Shown in pieces: positions 53,098 through 63,414 of a stretch of DNA of 64,000 nucleotides. Location of the stretch: assembly GCA_963802575.1 (NCBI GenBank), contig CAWDJF010000004.1, positions 558,001 through 622,000 on the forward strand, in the 5' to 3' direction. This DNA is from DATFTE01 sp963802575 (GTDB lineage Bacteria; Acidobacteriota; Terriglobia; Terriglobales; Acidobacteriaceae). How positions within the stretch are numbered: position 1 is the first letter of the stretch; each line of letters begins with the position of its first letter. The notes under the pieces were generated by a model, which saw only the letters and a program-made list of their open reading frames with translations, was not told where the DNA came from and did not search any database. The translations under genes were made by a program, and so were the position numbers.

Positions 53098-54027
53098 ATG
53101 GCCATTACTCGCCGTGATGTTCTCAAGACTTTCACGACCGGAACCGCTGCGGCAGTTACGGCAGGGACCGTTCTCTCGGGAGTCACCCACGCGGAAGAGC
53201 AAGCGGCGGTCCCGCCCGCAGCGGTCGGCATGCTCTATGATGCCACTCGCTGCATCGGTTGCCAGTCGTGCGTCGCCGCCTGCGCCGAAGCAAACCAGTT
53301 ACAACCTGACACGCGCCTTGATCCTCTCCACCAGGCGCCACGCGACCTTAACTACACCACCAAGAACATCATCAAGCTCTACAAGCCAACGGATGGAAAA
53401 TCGTATTCGTACGTAAAGCAGCAATGCGTGCACTGCGTCGATCCCGCTTGCGTCGCGGGATGCATGTTCAAAGGGCTGAAGAAAGATCCAGAGACTGGAA
53501 TTGTGACTTGGAACTCGAAGGTCTGCGTCGGATGTCGTTACTGCGAAATTTCCTGCCCCTATCACATTCCGAAATTTCAGTGGGAAGGTTTCAATCCGAA
53601 GATTGTGAAATGTGAGCTCTGCAAAGAGCGTCTGGCCGCCGGACAGCAACCCGCGTGCACATCGGTGTGTCCGGCTAAAGCCGTGATTTTCGGATCGCGC
53701 AAAGAGCTTTTGGCCGAGGCCAAGAATCGCATCAAGCAGAGTCCCGGCAAGTACTACCAGGATCGTGTCTTCGGCGAGCGCGAAGGCGGAGGCACCCAGG
53801 TTCTCTACCTCTCGCATGTTCCCTTCAAGAATCTCGGCCTTCCGGAACTGCCGGACGAATCGGTCCCGGCGAAGTATCTGAAATGGCAGGAACGCGTTTA
53901 CAGCTACCTCGCGGTTCCAGTGGTGCTGTACGCGTCGGTGGTCGGAGTCATTCGGAATAACTGGAAAGAACATCAGGAGCACATTCGCGAGGAAGAGAAG
54001 AAAACCGGATTGAGGGCGCAGCTATGA
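53098..54027 (+). CDS. hybA: HybA-like periplasmic 4Fe-4S electron-transfer protein
   Basis: 309 residues from the ATG at 53098, 7 bases after AAGGGAG; an ATG at 53092 is too close to that site. A Tat-type leader TRRDVLKTF is followed by four ferredoxin cluster motifs: CIGCQSCVAAC, CVHCVDPACVAGC, CVGCRYCEISC, and CELCKERLAAGQQPACTSVC. A C-terminal helix (YLAVPVVLYASVVGVI) anchors it. It carries electrons from HybO to HybB. Confidence 0.93.
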   Translation: MAITRRDVLKTFTTGTAAAVTAGTVLSGVTHAEEQAAVPPAAVGMLYDATRCIGCQSCVAACAEANQLQPDTRLDPLHQAPRDLNYTTKNIIKLYKPTDGKSYSYVKQQCVHCVDPACVAGCMFKGLKKDPETGIVTWNSKVCVGCRYCEISCPYHIPKFQWEGFNPKIVKCELCKERLAAGQQPACTSVCPAKAVIFGSRKELLAEAKNRIKQSPGKYYQDRVFGEREGGGTQVLYLSHVPFKNLGLPELPDESVPAKYLKWQERVYSYLAVPVVLYASVVGVIRNNWKEHQEHIREEEKKTGLRAQL

Positions 54028-55277
54028 TCGACCGTTGGGAAAGAGATGTTCCCGTCTTCGACGTCCCCATCTGGACGAAGCCTTTCGCGGTGGCCTGTGG
54101 CCTGGGCGCACTCGCGTTCGGTCTTGTCACGTATCGCGAACTGGCCGGATTAGGTCCGGCCAGCGGCATGAATGATGCCTACGCGTGGGGCATCTGGAAG
54201 ACCTTCAACACCATGGTGCTGACCGGACTGGGCTCCGGCGCGTTCTCAATCGGTATCGCCACGTGGCTTTTTCGGCGCAAGCGCTTGCACACGGTACTGC
54301 GTACAGCGATGCTGACCAGTTTCCTCGCATATCTCTCCGGCCTCATGCTGCTTGGCGTAGACGTCGGGCGTCCTTGGAATTTCTACTGGATTCTCACTCC
54401 TTGGCGCTGGAACCTGCACTCACCGCTTCTCGAAGTCGCACTCTGCATGCCCGTCTATGCCATGGTTCCGTTGTTGCTCGAGAATGTTCCACCCGTGCTT
54501 GATTGGGTCTATGACAAAAGGCCGCAGTATCGGCCCTGGGTCAAACGCGCCGAAAACATCATGCTGCACTTTTATCCGTGGATCGTTGGCTTGGCCTACA
54601 TTCTTCCGGCCATGCATCAATCGTCCCTGGGCGCATTGATGCTGCTCGCGGGAGATCGTGTGAACCCGTTGTGGCAGACGCCGTGGCTACCTCTGTTGTA
54701 TCTCTGGGCAGCCGCCTTTATGGGTTTCGCGTGTGTCGCGGGCACATTGCTCTTCTGCTCGCTGATGTGGAAGCGTCCGGTGGACCTCGACGTTCTCATC
54801 GAGATGAACCGCATTACTGCGGGCCTGATCGCCTCCTGGCTCTTGTTTCGGTTCGCCGACATTGTCTTTAGCGGGAAACTCGGGCTCGCGTTTCAATGGA
54901 ACATTTTCAGCGGGCTGTTTTGGATCGAGTTCCTCTTCCTGGCAACAGCGGTATTCATGCTGTTGGATTCCTCCAAGCGCCGGGATGCTCGCCTGATCTT
55001 CCATGGCCACGTTGTGGCTGCGGTCGGAGGCATGCTCTATCGCTGGGATCCAACGACTCTGGCATTTCAGCCGCGTCCGGGAGCGTTCTACTTCCCGACG
55101 CCCATTGAATTGTTGGTGTCCGTCGGATTCGTCTCTCTTGCGGTAGCAGCTTTCATGTTTCTGGCAAAGGTATTGCCGATTCTTCCCGCCCCGCTTCGCC
55201 TTTGGTATCGCATGGAACAAACGGAAAAAGCGGCGGGACGATCCTCGGCGGGCACGCAGTTCGTCGCAGCAGATTGA
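54024..55277 (+). CDS. hybB: HybB/NrfD-like integral membrane quinone reductase subunit
   Basis: 417 residues with about 10 transmembrane segments (AVACGLGALAFGLVTYRELA, TSFLAYLSGLMLLGVDVGRP, NIFSGLFWIEFLFLATAVFM). The NrfD/PsrC fold moves electrons from the iron-sulphur protein to menaquinone or ubiquinone, with no heme ligands needed. The ATG overlaps hybA by 4 bp (ATGA). This gene replaces the cytochrome b of group 1d enzymes and supports the group 1c assignment. Confidence 0.92.
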   Translation: MIDRWERDVPVFDVPIWTKPFAVACGLGALAFGLVTYRELAGLGPASGMNDAYAWGIWKTFNTMVLTGLGSGAFSIGIATWLFRRKRLHTVLRTAMLTSFLAYLSGLMLLGVDVGRPWNFYWILTPWRWNLHSPLLEVALCMPVYAMVPLLLENVPPVLDWVYDKRPQYRPWVKRAENIMLHFYPWIVGLAYILPAMHQSSLGALMLLAGDRVNPLWQTPWLPLLYLWAAAFMGFACVAGTLLFCSLMWKRPVDLDVLIEMNRITAGLIASWLLFRFADIVFSGKLGLAFQWNIFSGLFWIEFLFLATAVFMLLDSSKRRDARLIFHGHVVAAVGGMLYRWDPTTLAFQPRPGAFYFPTPIELLVSVGFVSLAVAAFMFLAKVLPILPAPLRLWYRMEQTEKAAGRSSAGTQFVAAD

Positions 55278-55312
55278 AACAGTGTTAATTACGCAAGCGT
55301 AGGAATGAACTT

Positions 55313-57013
55313 ATGGCAAAGCGCATCACCATTGATCCCATCACCAGAATTGAAGGCCACCTTCGCATCGACGTCGAAGTCGACAACGGATCGGTTTCCG
55401 ACGCTTGGGCGTCGTGCACAATGTGGCGCGGCATCGAGAAGATTCTCGAAGGACGCGACCCGCGCGAAGCCTGGCTGTTCACCCAGCGTTTCTGCGGCGT
55501 TTGCACCACCGTGCATGCCATCGCCAGCGTACGCGCGGTCGAAGACGCGCTGAAGCTGGAGATTCCCGCGAACGCGCAATATATCCGAAATCTGATTCTG
55601 ATCAATCATGCGCTGCATGACCACATCGTTCATTTCTATCACTTGTCAGCGCTCGATTTTGTTGATGTGATGCAGATTCCCAAAGCCGATCCGGCAAAGA
55701 CGTCTGCCCTTGCGGAGTCGCTTTCGCCGTGGACGCGTAACTCTCGCGACGAAATGAAGGCCGCGCAAGACAAAGTCAAAGGCGTCGCTGCGAGCGGCCA
55801 GCTGGGAATCTTTACGAATGGCTACTGGGGACATCCGCAAATGCGCTTGAGTCCCGAGGTCAACTTGCTCGCGTTTTCTCACTACCTGCAAGCGCTCGAG
55901 TTCCAGCGCAAGGCGAACCAGGTCGTAGGAATGTTAGGCGGCAAGACTCCACACATCCAGAATCTGACCGTCGGAGGAGTGGCGAATGCCATCAACCTCG
56001 ACAGCCAGGCAACCCTCGGGATGGAACGTCTCGAGTCAATCAAAATTCTGATGGACGAAGTCACGCGCTTCGTCCACGAAGTCTACGTACCGGATGCCTG
56101 CGCGATAGCGGGCTTTTACGCCGACTGGTTCGGCATTGGACGCGGCGTCAACAACTACATGGCTGTGCCGGACCTTCCACTCGACGCTCGCGCCACGGAA
56201 TTTGACCTGCCGGGCGGATATATTCTCGGCGGCAACCTTTCTGATCCACATTCGTTTGCAACGGCTGCAGATCCGGTGTTTCGCGAATCAGTCACGGAAG
56301 ATGTCACGCATGCTTACTACAAAGGCCAGGCACCGCTGCATCCGTGGAAAGGAGAAACGGTTCCGGACTATACCGACTGGCAGGCTGACAAGAAATATTC
56401 GTGGGTCAAAAGCCCTCGCTTCCAAGGCAAGCCGATGCAAGTGGGGCCGCTATCGCAGGTTCTGGTGGGCTATGCCCAAGGCCATCCGCTGACGAAAAAG
56501 TGGGCCGACGCTGCCCTTGACCGCGTTTCCGCGGTAGCCGGTAAGCGCATTACTCCGGAAATGTTGCAATCGACCATGGGACGTCATGCGGCCCGCGCGG
56601 TTCGCTGCGCCATGCTGGCCGACCTCGCACAGAAACACTGGCAACTGTTGGTCGACAACATCAGCCGCGGCGATACAACGGTTCACAATCCGCCGGTCTT
56701 CCCTCGCGGAGAAATCTCGGGCGTAGGTACTCACGAAGCACCTCGCGGAACGCTTTCGCATTGGGTGGTTGTCGACGACGGAAAGATCAAGAACTACCAG
56801 GCGGTGGTTCCGTCCACATGGAATGCAAGCCCCCGTGACAACGCCGGCGCTCACGGACCCTACGAAGCCTCATTGCTGCGAACACCGATCGCGGATGCTG
56901 AGAAACCGCTCGAGGTGTTGCGCACGGTTCACTCCTTCGATCCGTGCATGGCGTGCGCTTGTCACGCATTCGATCCCACCGGCCGGCAGATTGCGGAGAT
57001 TAAAGTCCTGTGA
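55313..57013 (+). CDS. hybC: Group 1c-like [NiFe] hydrogenase large subunit
   Basis: 566 residues. Begins ITIDPITRIEGHLRIDVEVD. The nickel ligands are RFCGVCTTVHAIASVRAVED at the N-terminus and DPCMACACHAFDPTGRQIAE at the C-terminus; cleavage after CACH would release about 15 residues. Length and motifs fit membrane-bound uptake hydrogenases. It has no signal and is carried across by the Tat signal of HybO. A second [NiFe] enzyme in the same island is the HoxH type. Confidence 0.95.
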   Translation: MAKRITIDPITRIEGHLRIDVEVDNGSVSDAWASCTMWRGIEKILEGRDPREAWLFTQRFCGVCTTVHAIASVRAVEDALKLEIPANAQYIRNLILINHALHDHIVHFYHLSALDFVDVMQIPKADPAKTSALAESLSPWTRNSRDEMKAAQDKVKGVAASGQLGIFTNGYWGHPQMRLSPEVNLLAFSHYLQALEFQRKANQVVGMLGGKTPHIQNLTVGGVANAINLDSQATLGMERLESIKILMDEVTRFVHEVYVPDACAIAGFYADWFGIGRGVNNYMAVPDLPLDARATEFDLPGGYILGGNLSDPHSFATAADPVFRESVTEDVTHAYYKGQAPLHPWKGETVPDYTDWQADKKYSWVKSPRFQGKPMQVGPLSQVLVGYAQGHPLTKKWADAALDRVSAVAGKRITPEMLQSTMGRHAARAVRCAMLADLAQKHWQLLVDNISRGDTTVHNPPVFPRGEISGVGTHEAPRGTLSHWVVVDDGKIKNYQAVVPSTWNASPRDNAGAHGPYEASLLRTPIADAEKPLEVLRTVHSFDPCMACACHAFDPTGRQIAEIKVL

Positions 57014-57573
57014 AGCGAACGCTCATTGCTGGAATCGGCAACATTCTTCTGGGCGATGACGGAGTTGGTCCCTATGTGGTTCGCTCGCTTGAGGCCGCTT
57101 ACGAGTTCGACGAAGGCGTTGAAATTGTCGATCTCGGAACTCCGGCGCTGGACCTCATTTACAAGATCGTCGATCTTGATCTGCTGATTCTGGTGGATGC
57201 CATCGCGGATGGCGGGCCTGCGGGAACCGTCGTCTGCTATCACAAGGACGAGTTGCTTCGCCACGCGCCAGCGGCGCGGATGGATCCGCATTCCCCCGCG
57301 CTGACGCAATCGCTTCTTGCTGCGGAAATGTTGGGCCGCAGTCCAGTCGACGTTCTGCTGGTAGCGGTAAGCGGAGAACAATACGAGACAGGTTGCGAAC
57401 TCAGCGAACCCGTCCGCTCGTCCGTTCCGGAAACGATCCGCCAGATCCTGCAGACCCTCGATCAAAACGGAGTCACCTACAGGTCGCACCGCTCTCCATC
57501 GGATATCTGGTGGTCGAATGTTACTGCTGCCACCCTCCGCCCAGAGCCTGGTACAACTGCACCAACGCGATGA
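57010..57573 (+). CDS. hybD: Hydrogenase maturation endopeptidase for HybC
   Basis: 187 residues from a GTG that overlaps hybC by 4 bp. HybD/HyaD motifs: LIAGIGNILLGDDGVGPYVV, VDLGTPALDLIY, LLILVDAIADGGPAGTV and DPHSPALTQSLLAA. The last 25 or so residues are longer than in typical HybD and run 53 bp into the convergent efflux gene, so the native C-terminus may be shared with or altered by that junction. Confidence 0.9.
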   Translation: MKRTLIAGIGNILLGDDGVGPYVVRSLEAAYEFDEGVEIVDLGTPALDLIYKIVDLDLLILVDAIADGGPAGTVVCYHKDELLRHAPAARMDPHSPALTQSLLAAEMLGRSPVDVLLVAVSGEQYETGCELSEPVRSSVPETIRQILQTLDQNGVTYRSHRSPSDIWWSNVTAATLRPEPGTTAPTR

Positions 57574-58986
57574 GTTCGTTGCCCTGCGCCTGCGCCAGGC
57601 CTAACTCAGCCGAAAAGGAATTGGTTTCATTGGTGAGCACTTCGAGATAGTCCGTAGTTCCCGCCTTGAAGCGGACTTCCGAAAGATGAGCGGCATCCTG
57701 CGCCGACTCAAAGAGATTCTGCTGCTGGACACGAAACTCGCGGTTCTTCCGGTAGGCGATCAGCGCATCGGAAACGTCTCGAAACGCACCTTGGATCGTC
57801 TGCTGGTAAGTCAACAGCATCTGCTGGTGCTCTGCCTCGGCCAGACGAACGTTGTTCTTCAGTCGGCCACCTTCAAAAATCGGCTGGGTTACGCCGGCCG
57901 TCAAGTTCCACAGTCCTGCGGGCCCTGTAAAGAGATTCGTCAGCGCGGGACTCTCATAGCCCGCGGACCCCGTAAGCGAAATTTGCGGGAAGTATGCGGC
58001 TCGCGCAACGCCGATCTGCGCATTGGCGGCAATCAGATTCGCTTCCGCCTGTCGAATGTCCGGCACGCCGCTCCAGCAGCGAGGACGGAATGCCTGCGGG
58101 AACCTCCGGCGAGTGCGGCTGCTCGGTCAGCTTCAGCCCTCGCGGAACGTCCCCGGGATTGTTGCCAAGCAGGATGCTGATGGCATTTTCCTGCTTGCGC
58201 GATCTGCCGCTCGAAGGTCAGGAACTTCGGTGGCCGCCGTGTAAACCAGTTGCTCCGACTGGCGCACATCCAGCAGCGAGTTGATCCCGTGTTGCTCAAG
58301 CGTTTGCGTCAGCTTGCAGCGAGTCCTGACGCGAAGCCGAGCGTGCGTTGCGCAGATTTCCAGCTCGAGATCTAGTTGCCGCAGTTGGAAATAATCGGTG
58401 GCAAGGTTGGCGACCAGAGTGGCGATCACTTCTTTCTGCGCCCATTCGTTCGCCAGCAGCGTCGCCCGCGCGGCTTCGGTGGCACGGCGATATTTTCCCC
58501 AGAAGTCGAGATTCTAGGCCGCCGACGCCGTCACCTGACCTTGCGTCAGTTCGTAAGAAGGAATCGGCCCGATCTTGGGACTTTGCTGGCTGGTGATCTT
58601 GCCGCCAGCGCTCAGAGACGGAAATTGATCAGCGCGCGTGATGCCCAGCTGCGCCTGCGCCTGAAGGACTCGCGTCGCCGCGATGCGCACGTCGTAGTTG
58701 TTCTTGAGCGCGGTGCGAATCAGACTCTTGCAGTTCCTGGTCCTGAAAAACCTCCCACCACTTCTCGTCGCCGAGGGATGCGACGGATGCGGATTTGGCG
58801 GCGCGTTGCGGTGCCGCTGGGCTGCGATGTCCGTCGGCGTCGTATCGGCGGCCGCGTCCTCGATACGTCACGGGCACATCGACCGCGGGCCGTTTGTAGT
58901 TCGGACCGACCGTGCAGCCGCCCAGAATCAGCGATCCGCACAAGAAGCGGCAGCGCGTAATAGAAGTTACGAAGCTTTCGAGTCAT
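57521..58986 (-). pseudogene. NodT-type outer-membrane efflux lipoprotein, broken by frameshifts
   Basis: Begins MTRKLRNFYY at 58986. Recoverable pieces: lipobox SLILGGCTVGPNYKRP, LGDEKWWEVFQDQELQ, then IRTALKNNYDVRIAATRVLQ, FWGKYRRATEAARATLLANE, LTQTLEQHGINSLLDVRQSE, and an intact last 180 residues. Extra bases are placed at 58064, 58194, 58213, 58313, 58338, about 58348 and 58724. A TAG stop at 58514-58516 sits where a Trp before NLDFWGKYRR would be expected. Repairing these gives one complete OMF-type channel that exports substrates from the RND pump. Confidence 0.85.
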
Positions 58987-58991
58987 GATAT

Positions 58992-61900
58992 TCAGTCTCC
59001 GTGTCCTTCCTGCAGCGCAAAGGCAGGACTCTCGGCAGGGCACCCGTTCGCGTCTCGAGCGGAAGAACGAGTAGCGATCCAGCACCTTCTCCTGGAATTC
59101 TTCGAGATACAGATAAATCGCCGGCGTGACGTACAGCGTGATGAACTGCGACACGATCAAGCCCGCCGACGACCACCAGGCCCAGCGGCCGGCGCGACGA
59201 TCCATCGGCGCCGTATCCGAGCGCGATCGGCAGCGCGCCCAGCAGCGCCGCCATCGTGGTCATCATGATGGGACGGAAGCGCTCCATGCTGGCGTCGTGA
59301 ATCGCCTGATCGTCCGCGACTCCCTGGCGCACGCGCTGCTCGCGAAGTCGACGATCATGATTCCGTTCTTCTTCACGATGCCCATCAGCATGAACATGCC
59401 GATGTAGGCGTAGAGCGATGCCTCCGCGCCGAAGAGCCACAGCGTCAGCAGTCCGCCGACCAGCGCCACCGGCAGCGACGACAGCACCGTGATCGGGTGC
59501 AGGTAGCTCTCGTACAGAATCGCCAGGATCACGTACATCACGAACACCGCGACCAGCATGAGGATCGCGAGGTCGGAGACCGTGTTGCGGAAGGTCAGCG
59601 CCTCGCCTTGCAGCTGCCCCTGCACATCCGGACGGCAGAATCTGCTTTGCGGCGTCTTCCGACGAACTGGGTGGCCTGGCCGATCGCGTAGCCGGGCTTC
59701 AGGTTGAAGAAGATGGTCACGCTGGTGAACTGGTTGATGTGGTTGACCGCCTGCGGCCCGATCACCGGTGCCAACTGGTGACCGCGCTGAGCGGAACCAT
59801 GCGCTGGCCGTCGTCGCTCTTGATGTAGAGCTTGCTCAGATCCTCGGGCTCGGAGCGCTTGATCGTCGGCGACTTCCAGAATCACCTGGTACTGATCGGT
59901 CGGCTTTCTTGATCAGGTAGCTGTAGTTCTGCGAGTAGGCGTCGTGCAGCAGCGTCAGAATGCGCGTCTCCGAGACGCCGTAGAGCTTCGCCTGATCGCG
60001 CAGAATGTCGACCTGCAGATTCGGCGTGTGATTGTAGAGATCGGAGTTCACGAACAGGAACCCGGGATACTGGTGCATCTTCGCCATCATCTTGCTCGGC
60101 GGTGTCGTACACCTCGCTGCGGATCGATGCCGGAGAGCGCATAGGCGAACTGTCCCTGCGCGTTCGCGGTCGCGCCGGTGCTGATTTCCAGCACCGGATT
60201 GGGCTGCAGGAACGCCAGCGCTGCCCGGGATGGTGCCCGCGATTCCGCCCATCAGTTGCCCGGCGACCTGCTCGATCGGCGGCCGCTCCGTCGGGGTCCT
60301 TCAGGAACGCGATCAGGAATGCCTGATTCGCAGGCCAGGAACTGGCTGTTGCCGCTCATGGTGAACGTGCTGCGCACGGCGGGATTCGCCTGCATGATCT
60401 TCTCCGCCTGCGGTCTGATAGGCGTGCATCTGATCGGGCGACGAGCCTTCCTGCGCCACCAACACGCCGCGGATGAACGAGCTGTCGCCGACCGGCAGGA
60501 ACGATTTGGGGACGACGTAGAACAGATAGCCCGTGCCCGCCAGGCAGACGACCCAGATCATCGCCGAGATCCAGCGCTGCCGCAGGAAGAACCAGAGCGA
60601 GTCGGCCGTAGACATTCGAGCACGCGGTGCTCGACGCCGCCGATGACCCGCTCCATCCAGGTCTTCTTCGCGCCCGCGCCGCGCTTGCCCAGCAGGCGCG
60701 AAGTCATCAGCGGCGTGAGCGTCAGCGACACGAGTCCGCTGGCAAGAATCGAGATCACGATGGTGATCGAGAACTCGCGGAAGATGCGTCCCATCAGTCC
60801 GCTCATGAACACCAGCGGAATGAAGACGGCCGCCAGCGAGAGCGTCATCGCCAGAATCGTGAAGCTGATTTCCTTGGCCGAATTCAGCGAGGCCTCGAAG
60901 GCGTCCTGCCCCTCTTCCATCAGGCGCACCGTGTTTTCCAGGAACACGATGGCGTCATCGACCAGGAATCCGATCGCCAGCGTCAGCGCCATCAGCGACA
61001 GGTTGTCGAGGCTGTAGCCCAGCACGTTCATCGCAATGAACGTCAGCAGCAGCGAAAGCGGCAGCGCGACAGCGGGAATCAGCGTGTCGGTGGCGCGGCC
61101 CAGGAAGACGAAGATCACCATCACGACCAGCACGAACGCGATGTAGAGCGTCGCCTGCACGTCGTCGATGCGCTGTCGACGATGGTCTGCGAGCGGTCGT
61201 AAATCGGAATCAACTGCACCGAAGTCGGGAAGCTGCGACTGGATGTTGGGCAAAAGATTCGCGCACCGACTTCGGCAACTTCGACCGCGTTCGCGCCGGC
61301 GCGCCGGAAGACCGCCACGACCACCGTCGCCGCCGGCTGCCGGATATCCACGCACCCAGAAGCGCATATCGATGCGCTCGTCCTGCACGCTCTGCTTGCG
61401 CGGTCGCAACATCCTTCAGGTAAACCGGCGCGCCGTTCGCTCTGCCCGACGATCAGCTGGTCGTACTGCTCGGCGGTGCGTCAAGCTGCCCCTGCGGCTG
61501 CAGCAGGAACGTGCGATGCGGTCCGTCGAACTGCCCGGCTCCGGTATAGCTGGTGCCGTTCTTGATCGCGGTGGTCAGATCTTCGAGCGTAATGTTGCGC
61601 ACCGCCATCGCGGAAGGATCGGCCTTGATGCGCACCGCCGATTGCGTGCCGTACACCGCAACCTGGCTGACACCCGGCAGAATGCTGATGCGCTCGCCGA
61701 CTTGCGTGTTGGCGTAGTCGTAAAGCTGCCCTTCGGTGACAGTGTCGCTGACCAGCGCGATGTACTGAATCGGCTGATCGTTCGGATTCGTCTTGGTGAA
61801 CGTCGGCGGACTGGGCAGATCGACCGGCAGCTGCCCTGTGGCGCGCGTAATCGCCGCCTGCACGTCGGTCGCAGCCGCGTCGAGGCTCTTCGCCAGATCG

Positions 61901-62185
61901 AACTGCAGAACGAAGCTGGTAGTGGCCCTGGCCGTTGTTGGAGGTCACCAGCTCCAGCCCGGGAATCTGCATGAACTGCCGCTCCAGCGGCGTGGCGACA
62001 TTGTTCGCCATCGTCTCGGGCGTCGCGCCCGGATAGTTCACCTGCACCTGAATCACCGGATAGTCGACCGCGGGCAGATCGTTCACCGGCAGTCGGAAGT
62101 ACGCGAGCACTCCGAACAGGATGACCGAGACCGTCAGCGCCACGGTCATGACCGGACGGCGAATGAAGGGTTCGGAAAGATTCAC
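58992..62185 (-). pseudogene. RND multidrug efflux permease (MdtB/C-like), broken by frameshifts
   Basis: GTG start at 62185 overlaps the membrane-fusion gene stop by 4 bp; the stop at 58992 is 6 bp before the outer-membrane gene. N-terminus: FIRRPVMTVALTVSVILFGV, LPAVDYPVIQVQVNYPGATP. A clean middle piece reads FLVDDAIVFLENTVRLMEEG and MSGLMGRIFREFSITIVISI; the C-terminal pieces include GIVKKNGIMIVDFA and MERFRPIMMTTMAALLGALP. Between them are roughly 25 frame changes, nearly all one-base insertions, such as 61352, 61395, 61441 and 61921. Repaired, the protein is a full-length proton-driven pump of about 1040 residues. Confidence 0.87.
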
Positions 62186-63384
62186 GACTGGCCTCCTTGC
62201 TTGTCAGTCCCGCCAGCCGGACTCTGCGGATTCGTCCCTGGCGTATCGACACGAACTTTTCCTCCCGGCCGGACGGTCAACTGGCCGGTCACCACCACTC
62301 GTTCGTTCGGCTGCAAACCGCTGAGTGACGACCACGTCTTCCCCCTGACGCTGGCCCAACGTGATCGGCCGCAGTTCCGCGGTGTCATCGTCCTTGACTA
62401 CGTAGACGAACGGACCTTTCTGGCTGATCTGCGTAGCCTGATTGGGAATCAGCACCGCGCCTTTCTGCGTAGCCAGCACCAGCTTCACGTCCACAAATTG
62501 CCCCGGCCAGAAGTGGCGGTCGGGGTTGGCCAACGGTCGCGCGCAGGTTCACCGTGCCGGTGCCGTTCTGTACGGCGTTGTCGAGAAATTCAACTTTGCC
62601 ATACTCGCGCTCCGTTCTCTGGGTCTGAAGGCAAGCCGAACCAGCGCCTTCAAGGTTCCGCGTGCCATCTGCTTTCTGCACCTGCCGGAAGATCGCCTTC
62701 GGTGATCGTGAAGTTCGCGTAGATCGGATCGAGCCGCTGAATCGAGCAGCAGGGACGTGCTGTTGGCCTGCACGACATTTCCCACATCCACCAGGCGCGC
62801 GCCCGCGCGACCATTGATCGGCGAGTGGATGTAGCAGTATTCGAGATTGAGCTTCGCGGTTTCGAGCGCCGCCTCCGCGGCGTCCACCTGCGCCTGATTC
62901 ACGTCGACAGCGTTCTTCTTTGTGTCGTAGTCCTGCTTGGAGATCGCCCGGCTGCGCGATGACTTCCTCGTCGCGCGAGAACTGAATCTTCGCAAGTTCC
63001 AGCGCCGCCTTCGCCTGCGCGAGAGTCGCCTGCGCCGAATCGAGTTGCGCCTTAAAGGGACGCGGATCGATCACAAACAGCAGCTGACCCTTGCTTCAGG
63101 TTCTCGCCGTCCTGGAAATGGCGCTCCGTGATTCGTCCGCCGACCTGCGGCGTCACCGTCACCGATTCGAAGGCCGCATTCCTGCCGATCTCGTCCAGGT
63201 ACCGGGGAACATCCTGTGAACTCGCAGGCGCCACCGTCACCAATGGCGGCGGCAAAGACGGCGCAGCCTGTACCTGATTGCGGCCGCACCCTAACGTCGC
63301 CCACATCATCAATAACAGCGGAAATATTCCAAAAACGCGGTATCCGAATTTCAAAACAGTTCTCTCCGAAGTCATCATCGCCAT
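62182..63384 (-). pseudogene. RND membrane fusion protein (HlyD/AcrA-like), broken by frameshifts
   Basis: ATG at 63384 gives a lipoprotein leader (FPLLLMMWATLGC). Recoverable in order: VGGRITERHFQDGENLKQG, LLFVIDPRPFKAQLDSAQAT, AISKQDYDTKKNAVDVNQAQ, CYIHSPINGRAGARLVDVGN, GKVEFLDNAVQNGTGTVNLR, HFWPGQFVDVKLVLATQKGA, and the end GLQPNERVVVTGQL. Nine single-base insertions explain all breaks, for example at 63090 and 62333. The repaired protein is a periplasmic adaptor of about 398 residues. Confidence 0.86.
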
Positions 63385-63414
63385 CCCCACTCGCGTTGCA
63401 CGTTGAATTTTTGT

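Noticed and set aside
54687..55220. Open frame of 177 codons opposite hybB
   Set aside because: Antisense to a well-supported membrane gene; the translation is low-complexity and Arg/Gln-rich.
40788..57013. Group 1h (high-affinity, atmospheric H2) hydrogenase
   Set aside because: The operons have HoxEFU and HybA/HybB partners and standard group 3d and 1c motifs and order; nothing resembles the HhySL layout.
60178..61017. Long plus-strand frame inside the efflux permease
   Set aside because: Opposite the conserved RND core; the encoded text is Arg/Ser-rich with no motifs.
58064..63090. Programmed frameshifting at codon boundaries in the efflux genes
   Set aside because: Many inserted bases can be placed exactly between codons, which first looked striking. 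However, wobble and duplicated bases make the position ambiguous in most cases, and there is no shared slippery sequence, so raw sequencing error explains it better.
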